The notes beneath the pieces are model-generated. The model did no database searches and was not told the origin of the DNA. It saw nothing but the letters and a program-made list of their open reading frames with translations. Both the position numbers and the translations under genes were made by a program. From NCBI RefSeq assembly GCF_030818775.1, contig NZ_JAUTAU010000001.1, positions 1,616,001 through 1,680,000 of the forward strand: 64,000 bases of DNA, given 5' to 3'. The stretch's first letter is position 1; the number at the start of each line of letters is the position of its first letter. The stretch is from Bacillus sp. SORGH_AS_0510. GTDB lineage: Bacteria > Bacillota > Bacilli > Bacillales > Cytobacillaceae. Below are positions 56,641 through 64,000 of the stretch, piece after piece.

Positions 56641-58359
56641 ATGGAAGTAAACAAAAAAGATTTAATTCGTTTATTAGAAATGATTGCTATTTATATGGAA
56701 CTCAAAGGGGAGAATCCGTTTAAGATATCGGCTTTCCGGAAGGCTGCTAATGCACTTGAAACCGATGAACGTACCCTAACTGAAATTGAGGACTTTACAG
56801 CCATTTCGGGAATTGGAAAAGGAACTGCGTCTGTCATCGAGGAGTACATAAAAGAAGGCTCTTCTTCTGTGCTAACTGAGCTTAAGGCGGAGGTTCCAAC
56901 CGGATTGATTCCGTTATTGCAGCTCCCAGGTCTTGGCGGCAAGAAAATTGCTAAGTTATATAAGGAATTAGGGGTCGTAGATGTTTCCAGTCTAAAAGAA
57001 GCATGTGAAACTGGTAAAGTGCAGGCACTGGCTGGATTCGGGAAAAAGACCGAAGAAAAAATCTTAAGTGCCATCGAGAACGTAGGTACAAGACCAGAAC
57101 GTCTGCCGCTTGCCTATATGCTTCCAATTGCGGAACAGATCGAGGAAAATCTTGCTGAAACTCCTGAAATAGATCGTTTTTCAAGGGCCGGCAGCTTAAG
57201 AAGAATGAGAGAAACGATCAAAGATTTAGACTTCATTATAGCAACTACACAACCAGAAAGTGTCCGTCAGTCACTTTTAGACTGGCCGAATATTAAAGAA
57301 GTGGTAGGTGCTGGGGATACGAAGGTTTCCATCGTCTTTGCCTTGGATTATGATGTGTCCGTCGATTTTCGCTTGGTGAAGCCTGAGGAATTTATTACTA
57401 CGCTGCACCATTTTACTGGCTCAAAGGACCACAATGTCCGAATGAGACAGCTTGCTAAGGAACGCGGTGAAAAGATCAGTGAGTACGGTGTAGAGAATGT
57501 AGAGACAGGTGAAATTCTTACATTCACATCTGAAGAGGAATTTTTCAAACATTTTGATCTTCCGTTTATTCCACCTGAAATCAGGGAGGATGGCAAAGAG
57601 GTAGATACGTTTACTGCCCAAGAGGAATTAATTGAGCTTGAAGATATCAAAGGGGATCTTCACATGCATTCCACATGGAGTGATGGTGCCCATTCCATTG
57701 AGGAAATGGCAGAAGCATGCCGTGCAAGAGGATATCAGTATATGGCAATAACAGACCATTCACAGTATTTGAAGGTTGCAAATGGGCTGACACCGGAGCG
57801 ACTGTTGAAGCAACGGGAGGAAATTAAGAAGTTAAATGAGAAGTATGATGATTTCCTTATCCTTTCTGGAGTTGAGATGGATATCCTTCCTGACGGTACG
57901 TTGGATTATGAGGATGACATCCTATCAGAAATGGATTTTGTCATTGCATCCATTCATTCAGCCTTTTCACAACCAAGGGAAAAAATAATGGAACGCCTAA
58001 AAACGGCATTAACGAATAACCATGTTGATTTAATTGCCCATCCGACAGGAAGGAAAATTGGCCGTCGCGAAGGGTATGACGTCGATATTGATATGCTGAT
58101 TGAATTAGCGAAAGAGACGAATACAGCATTGGAATTAAATGCGAACCCAAATCGCCTTGATTTGGCCTCAGAATATTTAAGAAAAGCGCAGGAAACAGGC
58201 GTAAAGATTTTAATCAATACAGATGCACACAAAATGGATACATTAAAGCATATGGAAATAGGTGTGTCTACAGCGAAAAAGGGCTGGATCAAGAAATCTT
58301 CGGTGGTCAATGCACTGGACAAAAATGAACTGCTTGAATTCCTGCACAATCGAAATTAA
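56641..58359 (+). CDS. polX: DNA polymerase X family protein PolX
   Basis: A 572-aa repair polymerase. Residues 1-315: PolX core with helix-hairpin-helix repeats ([31 protein letters not shown]) and nucleotidyltransferase motif [17 protein letters not shown] (catalytic D-x-D). About 335-570: PHP domain with [37 protein letters not shown] and NTDAHK, which gives manganese-dependent 3' exonuclease activity in B. subtilis. It fills short gaps in base-excision repair. AGGCGGGTGA precedes the ATG. mutS2 starts 14 bases after. Confidence 0.96.
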   Translation: MEVNKKDLIRLLEMIAIYMELKGENPFKISAFRKAANALETDERTLTEIEDFTAISGIGKGTASVIEEYIKEGSSSVLTELKAEVPTGLIPLLQLPGLGGKKIAKLYKELGVVDVSSLKEACETGKVQALAGFGKKTEEKILSAIENVGTRPERLPLAYMLPIAEQIEENLAETPEIDRFSRAGSLRRMRETIKDLDFIIATTQPESVRQSLLDWPNIKEVVGAGDTKVSIVFALDYDVSVDFRLVKPEEFITTLHHFTGSKDHNVRMRQLAKERGEKISEYGVENVETGEILTFTSEEEFFKHFDLPFIPPEIREDGKEVDTFTAQEELIELEDIKGDLHMHSTWSDGAHSIEEMAEACRARGYQYMAITDHSQYLKVANGLTPERLLKQREEIKKLNEKYDDFLILSGVEMDILPDGTLDYEDDILSEMDFVIASIHSAFSQPREKIMERLKTALTNNHVDLIAHPTGRKIGRREGYDVDIDMLIELAKETNTALELNANPNRLDLASEYLRKAQETGVKILINTDAHKMDTLKHMEIGVSTAKKGWIKKSSVVNALDKNELLEFLHNRN

Positions 58360-58373
58360 GGAGGATTCACTCC

Positions 58374-60731
58374 ATGCAAGAAAGAGCATTAAAAGTATTA
58401 GAATTCACCAAGGTCAAGGAACAGCTTTTAAATCATGCTTCTTCCTCTCTTGGTATGGAAAAAATAAAGAGCTTAGTGCCATCCATTGATTTCGATGAGG
58501 TGGTTAGACTTCAAGCGGAAACAGATGAGGCAGTTACAGTCTTACGAATAAAAGGAAATGTTCCTCTATCAGGGATCTATGATCTTCGAGCACACATCAA
58601 ACGTTCCGTTATTGGCGGGGTTCTTAGCCCACATGAGCTGGTTCATATTTCCAGCACCATTCATGCTAGCCGACAGATGAAACGTTTTATTGAGGAACTT
58701 GCAGAGGAGAGAACAGAACTCCCTATTTTATCTGAACAAGTAGCAAGAATTATCCCGCTGACAAACTTGGAGCAGGCGATTAAATATGCCATCGATGAAA
58801 GCGGGGAGGTATTAGATGGGGCGAGTGAACTTTTACGCACCCTACGGCATCAGTTGCGTTCGAATGAATCGCGGATTCGTGAAAAATTAGAAAGTATGAT
58901 TCGCTCATCCAATGCGAGTAAAATGCTTTCCGATGCAATTGTTACGATCCGTAATGACCGCTTCGTTATTCCTGTCAAACAAGAATATCGAGGACATTAT
59001 GGCGGGATTATCCATGACCAAAGCTCATCAGGTCAAACCTTGTTTATTGAGCCGCAGGTCATTGTGCAGTTGAATAATCAATTACAGGATATTCGGGTCA
59101 AAGAGCAGCTTGAGATTGAACGAATTCTTTCTGAGCTTTCTTCTCAAACAGCCGAGCATGAAAGTGAGCTGCAAGTGATCGTTGCCGTTTTAGCAAATTT
59201 AGATTTTATTTTTGCAAAAGCAAGATATGGAAAGCAAATAAAAGCCTCTATGCCGATTATGAATAATGAAGGAAGAATTGCTTTATATAAAGCAAGACAT
59301 CCGTTAATTCCTATCGATGAAGTGGTAGCAAATGACATTATGCTTGGTAAAGACTATACCACGATAGTCATTACCGGTCCGAATACAGGCGGAAAAACGG
59401 TTACCTTAAAAACGCTTGGGCTATGCTCCCTAATGGCACAGGCAGGATTACAGGTGCCTGCGTATGACGGGTCAGAACTAGCTGTCTTTGATGCTATTTA
59501 TGCGGATATTGGCGATGAACAGTCGATTGAACAAAGCTTAAGTACATTTTCATCCCATATGGTGAATATTGTCGACATCTTAAATAAAGTGGACTTTAAT
59601 AGCCTTGTATTGTTCGATGAGCTTGGTGCAGGAACGGACCCGCAGGAGGGAGCAGCCCTAGCAATCTCGATTTTAGATGAGGTGCATAGAAGAGGGGCGA
59701 GAGTCATTGCAACGACTCATTATCCCGAACTAAAGGCGTATGGCTATAACCGGGAAGGTGTACTAAATGCGAGTGTGGAGTTTGATGTAGAGACACTAAG
59801 CCCTACCTATAAACTGTTATTGGGTGTACCGGGTAGAAGTAATGCGTTTGAGATTTCGAAACGGTTAGGCTTAAATGAGCGAGTTATTCAGGCTGCACGC
59901 TCACATGTAAGCGAAGATACTAATCAAATTGATAAAATGATTGCTTCCTTAGAAGAAAGCAAACGTCAAGCAGAGAAAGAGCAAGAGGAAGCGCGTGATT
60001 TCTTAAAGCAGGCAGAAGAGCTTCATAAAGATCTGCAACAGCAAATGATGGATTTCCATGAGAAGAAAGATTCGATGCTGGAAAAAGCAGCGGAAAAAGC
60101 TGAGGAGATCGTAGAGGACGCGAAGACAGAGGCAGAAAAAGTAATTCGTGATCTCCGTAAAATGCGAACCGAAAAGCATGCAGACATTAAGGAGCATGAG
60201 TTAATTGATGCGAAAAGGCGCTTGCAGGAAGCGGCACCAGAGATTAAGAAAACAGCGAAGCTTACCAATAAGAAAAATAAGACGCATACTTTTATGCCTG
60301 GAGATGAAGTAAAGGTTCTTACTTTTGGCCAAATGGGTACACTTGTTGAACGAGTATCAGATAATGAATGGCAGGTCCAAATCGGAATCTTGAAAATGAA
60401 GGTCAAGGAAAAGGACATGGAGTATATGAGTACCCCAAAACAAGTAGAGACGAAACCAGTTGCTATTGTAAAAGGAAGGGATTCATATGTTAAACTAGAA
60501 TTAGACCTTCGTGGCGAAAGATATGAAGATGCGTTACTTCGAGTAGAAAAGTATATTGATGATGCCCTACTATCTAGCTATCCTCGCGTGTCCATCATTC
60601 ACGGGAAAGGGACTGGGGCATTAAGGCAAGGAGTTCAAGAATATTTAAGAAATCATCGTTCTGTTAAGAAAATTCGTTTTGGAGAGGCTGGGGAAGGCGG
60701 ATCTGGCGTAACCATAGTAGAATTTAAATAA
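58374..60731 (+). CDS. mutS2: Endonuclease MutS2
   Basis: A 785-aa MutS2. Core and clamp domains (about 1-310), ATPase with Walker [16 protein letters not shown] (about 334) and Walker [17 protein letters not shown], long coiled coil (about 515-640), and C-terminal Smr nuclease domain (about 705-785: [20 protein letters not shown] and [16 protein letters not shown]). It acts against recombination intermediates or at collided ribosomes in Bacillus, not in mismatch repair. AGGAGG precedes the ATG. Matches B. subtilis MutSB in size. Confidence 0.96.
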   Translation: MQERALKVLEFTKVKEQLLNHASSSLGMEKIKSLVPSIDFDEVVRLQAETDEAVTVLRIKGNVPLSGIYDLRAHIKRSVIGGVLSPHELVHISSTIHASRQMKRFIEELAEERTELPILSEQVARIIPLTNLEQAIKYAIDESGEVLDGASELLRTLRHQLRSNESRIREKLESMIRSSNASKMLSDAIVTIRNDRFVIPVKQEYRGHYGGIIHDQSSSGQTLFIEPQVIVQLNNQLQDIRVKEQLEIERILSELSSQTAEHESELQVIVAVLANLDFIFAKARYGKQIKASMPIMNNEGRIALYKARHPLIPIDEVVANDIMLGKDYTTIVITGPNTGGKTVTLKTLGLCSLMAQAGLQVPAYDGSELAVFDAIYADIGDEQSIEQSLSTFSSHMVNIVDILNKVDFNSLVLFDELGAGTDPQEGAALAISILDEVHRRGARVIATTHYPELKAYGYNREGVLNASVEFDVETLSPTYKLLLGVPGRSNAFEISKRLGLNERVIQAARSHVSEDTNQIDKMIASLEESKRQAEKEQEEARDFLKQAEELHKDLQQQMMDFHEKKDSMLEKAAEKAEEIVEDAKTEAEKVIRDLRKMRTEKHADIKEHELIDAKRRLQEAAPEIKKTAKLTNKKNKTHTFMPGDEVKVLTFGQMGTLVERVSDNEWQVQIGILKMKVKEKDMEYMSTPKQVETKPVAIVKGRDSYVKLELDLRGERYEDALLRVEKYIDDALLSSYPRVSIIHGKGTGALRQGVQEYLRNHRSVKKIRFGEAGEGGSGVTIVEFK

Positions 60732-60750
60732 TGACCGGGGAGATAAATCT

Positions 60751-61155
60751 ATGGACCAGTTTTGGGAGAATGAATACATTCAAATAGCTGCTTATTATAG
60801 CGTAGTTATTTTATGTATGATTGTTTTTTTAGCCGTATTTGAAGTCGTTACAAAATATAAAAATTGGGTGGAGATTAAAAACGGGAATGTAGCTGTGGCG
60901 TTGGCTACAGGCGGAAAAATATTTGGTGTTGCTAATATTTTCCGCCATTCCATTGAGGCGCATAATTCCTTGCTTACCATGATTGGCTGGGGAATTTATG
61001 GATTTACCCTTTTGTTAATCGGCTACTTTATTTTTGAATTTTTAACCCCAAAATTCAAAATTGACGAAGAAATACAAAAGGACAATCGGGCAGTGGGCCT
61101 CATTTCTTTGGTCATTTCAGTGGGATTATCCTATGTCATTGGGGCAGGAATTTAG
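60751..61155 (+). CDS. yshE: DUF350 membrane protein
   Basis: A 134-aa DUF350 protein with four hydrophobic helices (about 9-31, 44-60, 75-98, 110-133) and the family stretch NGNVAVALATGGKIFGVANIF. Function unknown. ACCGGGGAG precedes the ATG. Same place as B. subtilis yshE after mutSB; a tiny gene follows 15 bases later. Confidence 0.9.
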   Translation: MDQFWENEYIQIAAYYSVVILCMIVFLAVFEVVTKYKNWVEIKNGNVAVALATGGKIFGVANIFRHSIEAHNSLLTMIGWGIYGFTLLLIGYFIFEFLTPKFKIDEEIQKDNRAVGLISLVISVGLSYVIGAGI

Positions 61156-61170
61156 TTAGGGGAGAAAACA

Positions 61171-61254
61171 GTGGAAACATTAGCTAAAATCCTTCTTGGA
61201 TTATGCGGCGTATTTTTATTAATTGGAATAATTTATATGGTATTTTTTGCATAA
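61171..61254 (+). CDS. 27-aa single-helix membrane peptide
   Basis: GTG 61171 to TAA 61254 encodes METLAKILLGLCGVFLLIGI followed by IYMVFFA: one membrane helix with almost no soluble part. TTAGGGGAG lies 5-6 bases before the GTG, and a terminator directly follows the stop, so it looks like the last gene of the mutS2-yshE unit. I do not recognise a family. Confidence 0.6.
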   Translation: METLAKILLGLCGVFLLIGIIYMVFFA

Positions 61255-61258
61255 AAGA

Positions 61259-61290
61259 TAAGAGGCTGATTCAAATCAGCCTCTTTTTCT
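61259..61290 (+). terminator. mutS2-yshE unit terminator
   Basis: AAGAGGCTGATT / AATCAGCCTCTT perfect stem, then T run. Confidence 0.88.
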
Positions 61291-61312
61291 GTACTATAAT
61301 TTAGGGCTTTCG

Positions 61313-61341
61313 TTGTTAATTGTGAATCACTGTACTATAAT
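61313..61341 (+). promoter_or_regulatory. lcfA promoter
   Basis: TTGTTA (61313-61318), 17 bases, perfect TATAAT (61336-61341). No FadR-type palindrome is seen near it. Confidence 0.65.
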
Positions 61342-61394
61342 AGATATTGAAGTTAGAATTTTTATAATTATGTAGACAAAAAGGGAGGGTTATT

Positions 61395-63098
61395 ATGTCA
61401 GTGTCTAAACCGTGGTTGGACATTTACCCGAAAGAGGTTCCTGCTACTTTGGAATACTCCGAGGACCCTGTTCAGAGTTATTTACAAAAAACAGCTGAGA
61501 GATTTCCAGATAAGATTGCCATTCATTTTATGGGGAAGGATCTGACTTACAAGCAGCTTTATGAAGATGCTTTGAGTTTTGCAGGGTATTTACAGGAAAT
61601 AGGCATCTCCAAAGATGATCGGGTTGCTATCATGTTACCAAATACTCCTCAGGCTGTTATAAGCTATTTCGGTATTTTGATAGCAGGCGGTATTGTTGTT
61701 CAAACGAATCCCTTATATACGGAACGTGAGTTAGAGTATCAAATGCAGGATTCAGAGGCGAAGGCCATTATCACACTAGATATCCTCTATCCCCGTGTAT
61801 CAAAAGTCATGCCGCAAACGAATTTACAACACATAATTGTAACCGCTATCAAAGATTACCTGCCATTTCCAAAAAATCTTGCCTATCCATTCATCCAGAA
61901 AAAACAATATGGAATTGTTGTTAAAGTAAAGCATGAGGGAAGCACTCATTTGTTCTCTGAAATAATAAAAATGAAGCATAATACCATTACTGCTTACGAC
62001 TTCAATTCTGACGAAGATATTGCTTTACTCCAGTATACAGGGGGTACAACGGGTTCCCCGAAAGGCGTCATGCTTACACATAAGAATTTAATCTCTAATA
62101 CTACCATGAGTGAAGCCTGGCTTTACAAAGCAAAAGTCGGTGAAGGTTCTATGCTTGGAATCGTTCCGTTTTTCCATGTCTATGGAATGACGGTTTGCAT
62201 GATTTTATCGATTAAGATGGCATGTAAAATGATCTTATTACCGAAATTTGATGCGTTAACCACATTAAAAACCATTCATAAACAGCGTCCGACCTTATTC
62301 CCGGGGGCACCAACGATTTATATTGGCTTATTAAACCACCCAGATTTAAAAAAGTATGACCTATCTTCGATTGAAGCGTGTATAAGTGGTTCTGCACCCC
62401 TTCCGCTTGAGGTACAAGAAAAATTCGAAGAGGTCACAGGTGGTAAGCTGGTAGAAGGATATGGCTTATCCGAAGCATCGCCGGTTACTCATTCCAACTT
62501 CCTTTGGGATGTCGAACGGGTAAAAGGCAGTATAGGTGTTCCCTATCCTGATACTGATGTGAGAATCCTTTCAGTTGAAACAGGAGAGCCGCTTCCTATT
62601 AAGGAAATCGGTGAAATCGTAATAAAAGGTCCGCAAATTATGAAAGGCTATTGGAATCGCCCTGCCGAGACGGATGAGGTCTTAAAGGATGGGTGGCTGT
62701 ATACGGGTGACCTTGGCTATATGGATGAAAAAGGCTATTTTTACGTTGTTGATCGTAAAAAAGATATGATTATAGCTGGAGGTTATAATATTTATCCAAG
62801 AGAAATTGAAGAAGTATTATATGAACATCCAGATGTACTCGAAGCAGTTGCAGCCGGTGTTCCTGATACCTATCGCGGGGAAACTGTTAAAGCCTACATC
62901 GTCTTAAAAGAAGGATCAACCGTAACAGAAGAAGAAATGAATCAATTTGCAAGAAAATATCTAGCTGCCTACAAAGCCCCAAGGCTATATGAATTTAGAA
63001 AAGAATTGCCGAAAACAGCGGTTGGAAAAATATTAAGAAGAATGCTTGTTGAAGAAGAAATTAGAAAAATAGACGAAGAAAGTTCTAAACATGCTTAA
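61395..63098 (+). CDS. lcfA: Long-chain fatty acid--CoA ligase
   Basis: A 567-aa ANL-superfamily acyl-CoA synthetase that activates fatty acids for beta-oxidation. ATP loop LLQYTGGTTGSPKGVMLTHK (about residues 215-234), YGLSEASPVTHSN, YTGDLGYMDEKGYFYVVDRKK, and the catalytic Lys in PKTAVGKILRRML near the end. Size is normal. GGGAGGG precedes the ATG. Followed by fadR, as in the B. subtilis lcfA-fadR-fadB-etfBA cluster, but here fadR has its own promoter. Confidence 0.96.
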   Translation: MSVSKPWLDIYPKEVPATLEYSEDPVQSYLQKTAERFPDKIAIHFMGKDLTYKQLYEDALSFAGYLQEIGISKDDRVAIMLPNTPQAVISYFGILIAGGIVVQTNPLYTERELEYQMQDSEAKAIITLDILYPRVSKVMPQTNLQHIIVTAIKDYLPFPKNLAYPFIQKKQYGIVVKVKHEGSTHLFSEIIKMKHNTITAYDFNSDEDIALLQYTGGTTGSPKGVMLTHKNLISNTTMSEAWLYKAKVGEGSMLGIVPFFHVYGMTVCMILSIKMACKMILLPKFDALTTLKTIHKQRPTLFPGAPTIYIGLLNHPDLKKYDLSSIEACISGSAPLPLEVQEKFEEVTGGKLVEGYGLSEASPVTHSNFLWDVERVKGSIGVPYPDTDVRILSVETGEPLPIKEIGEIVIKGPQIMKGYWNRPAETDEVLKDGWLYTGDLGYMDEKGYFYVVDRKKDMIIAGGYNIYPREIEEVLYEHPDVLEAVAAGVPDTYRGETVKAYIVLKEGSTVTEEEMNQFARKYLAAYKAPRLYEFRKELPKTAVGKILRRMLVEEEIRKIDEESSKHA

Positions 63099-63184
63099 TA
63101 GCAATAACCTAGCTTTTTTTTTGGACACACAGGCTTGTCTATCAAAAGATTTAAGATTATCATGAAGTAGTTCAACAGTATTTC

Positions 63185-63239
63185 TTGACAGAACTACATA
63201 TACTTACTATTATTAAAATATGAATGATGATTCATTCAT
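63185..63239 (+). promoter_or_regulatory. fadR promoter and FadR operator
   Basis: TTGACA (63185-63190), 17 bases, TATTAT (63208-63213). Just after it lies ATGAATGATGATTCATTCAT (63220-63239), a palindrome with perfect 8-base arms and TGAT centre, matching the TGAATGA...TCATTCA operator of Bacillus FadR. It would give autorepression lifted by long-chain acyl-CoA. Confidence 0.85.
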
Positions 63240-63258
63240 ATTTTGTTTTTGAAATTTA

Positions 63259-63479
63259 GAAAGTATAAAATTTGACTTCGAGAATTGTCCAGCTCCAGCG
63301 CCTAGCCAGTTTTCATCTTGAATCATCTACCTTGAGTATCTTGTAACAATCATGGCTTGATAAAGCGATGATTGTTACAGCTCGGGTCAAATAACCTTCG
63401 GCAAGTAAAGTCAAAAAGCGCCTTTTTTTGCCGAAGAACATTTGCCTGTCGGGGCTGACCAAGGCGCTTACGCTTTTCT
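63259..63479 (+). repeat. Family A structured repeat, copy 6 (long form), inside the fadR leader
   Basis: Long form with the 73-bp module at 63308-63380 containing TGTAACAATCAT / ATGATTGTTACA. It lies between the FadR operator and the fadR SD, so it is in the fadR transcript. Confidence 0.87.
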
Positions 63480-63512
63480 AACTTAATACATAGCTTCAAA
63501 GGGGGGATAGAT

Positions 63513-64000
63513 ATGAAAAAGAGTAAGCCTAAATATATGCAAATCATTGATGCAGCGGTGATTGCCATTGCGGAGAATGGCTACCATCAGGCACAGGTTT
63601 CAAAGATTGCGAAGCAGGCTGGGGTAGCAGATGGCACCATTTATCTGTACTTTAAAAACAAAGAAGATATCCTAATCTCTCTCTTTGAAGAAAAAATGGG
63701 AAATTTCATTGAAAAAATAGATAACATGATTGCAGGAAAAGGAACCGCGGCAGAGAAATTATTAATGATGATAGAAGCACACTTTAGTATGCTTTATGAA
63801 GATCATCACTTGGCAATTGTAACTCAACTTGAGCTTCGTCAATCCAATAAGGAATTACGACTGCGAATCAATAATGTCCTAAAAGGGTACCTAAAGGTAA
63901 TTGATAAGGTTCTAATTGAAGGGAAAGAATCAGGAGAATTTTCGAGTGATCTTGATGTTCGTCTTGCCCGGCAGATGATTTTTGGAACGATTGATGAAAC
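63513..64000 (+). CDS. fadR: TetR family fatty-acid regulator FadR (cut by window end)
   Basis: At least 162 residues; the gene runs past the window end. TetR helix-turn-helix at residues 8-50 (IDAAVIAIAENGYHQAQVSK, then IAKQAGVADGTIYLYFKNKEDIL), followed by the helical ligand domain, with QLELRQSNKELRLRI typical of Bacillus FadR (YsiA). It represses fatty acid degradation genes until long-chain acyl-CoA binds. AAAGGGGGG precedes ATG 63513. The palindrome upstream and the lcfA neighbour support the identity. Confidence 0.93.
   Translation, partial: MKKSKPKYMQIIDAAVIAIAENGYHQAQVSKIAKQAGVADGTIYLYFKNKEDILISLFEEKMGNFIEKIDNMIAGKGTAAEKLLMMIEAHFSMLYEDHHLAIVTQLELRQSNKELRLRINNVLKGYLKVIDKVLIEGKESGEFSSDLDVRLARQMIFGTIDE

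Noticed and set aside
61290..61395. FadR operator before lcfA
   Set aside because: Only a partial TGAATCA is seen and there is no inverted half-site; a site was expected but is not present.

Overview
ORGANISM. The window is a 64 kb piece of a low-GC endospore-forming Bacillaceae chromosome. Gene order closely follows the Bacillus subtilis ytkL-dnaE-accDA-pfkA-pyk-citZ-icd-mdh-phoPR-polA-gapB-speD-dnaBI and thrS-infC-pheST-mutS2-lcfA-fadR blocks. Sporulation genes (ytrH, ytrI, ytvI, ytaF, ytxC, sspI), two T-boxes, an L20 leader, Firmicute promoters and strong SD sequences all agree. Two families of structured intergenic repeats and a GntR gene beside accD point to a Bacillus/Neobacillus-type species other than B. 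subtilis; the species cannot be fixed from the sequence alone. No prophage, insertion sequence, CRISPR array, tRNA or rRNA was seen. LAYOUT. 1-4.4 kb: a universal stress protein, a small unknown protein, a Gly/Phe/Tyr-rich low-complexity protein, alanine dehydrogenase behind a 20-bp perfect palindrome, a probable 6S RNA on the minus strand, and an M24 peptidase. 4.5-9.2 kb: ytkL, ytoI, ytpI, nrnA and the sporulation pair ytrH-ytrI. 9.3-20.7 kb: a lipid and glycolysis block, dnaE (with an apparent one-base frameshift), malic enzyme ytsJ, a GntR regulator, accD-accA, pfkA, pyk and fxsA. The same 13-bp palindrome lies before ytsJ and before accDA, suggesting that the GntR protein links pyruvate/NADPH supply to malonyl-CoA synthesis. 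20.9-27.5 kb: ytvI, ytwI, the TCA genes citZ-icd-mdh, and a MaoC-type hydratase. 27.8-40.5 kb: phoP-phoR (PhoR lacks the extracytoplasmic sensor), polA-mutM-ytaF-coaE, gapB with a CcpN-type operator, speD with a long leader, an unknown 128-aa protein, nrdR, dnaB and dnaI. 40.6-52.9 kb: ytxC, T-box-thrS, L20 leader-infC-rpmI-rplT, ysdA, a dimeric dUTPase-like protein, ysdC, sspI, an rRNA methyltransferase, and T-box-pheS-pheT. 53-64 kb: a NERD-domain gene bracketed by phased short repeats, a pterin dehydratase, rnhC, zapA, yshB, polX, mutS2, yshE, a 27-aa membrane peptide, lcfA, and fadR cut by the window end. REPEATS. Family A (6 copies, about 120-220 bp) and family B (4 copies, about 175-185 bp) all lie in the plus orientation between genes. 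Both can fold, and the arms change together between copies (covariation), so structure rather than sequence is being kept. Family B has terminal inverted repeats like a MITE. Copies sit inside transcribed leaders of thrS and fadR. A third element, an 11-bp motif repeated every 20-21 bp, forms two five-copy arrays flanking the NERD gene and a two-copy variant 5 kb away. These repeats are the best candidates here for something undescribed.
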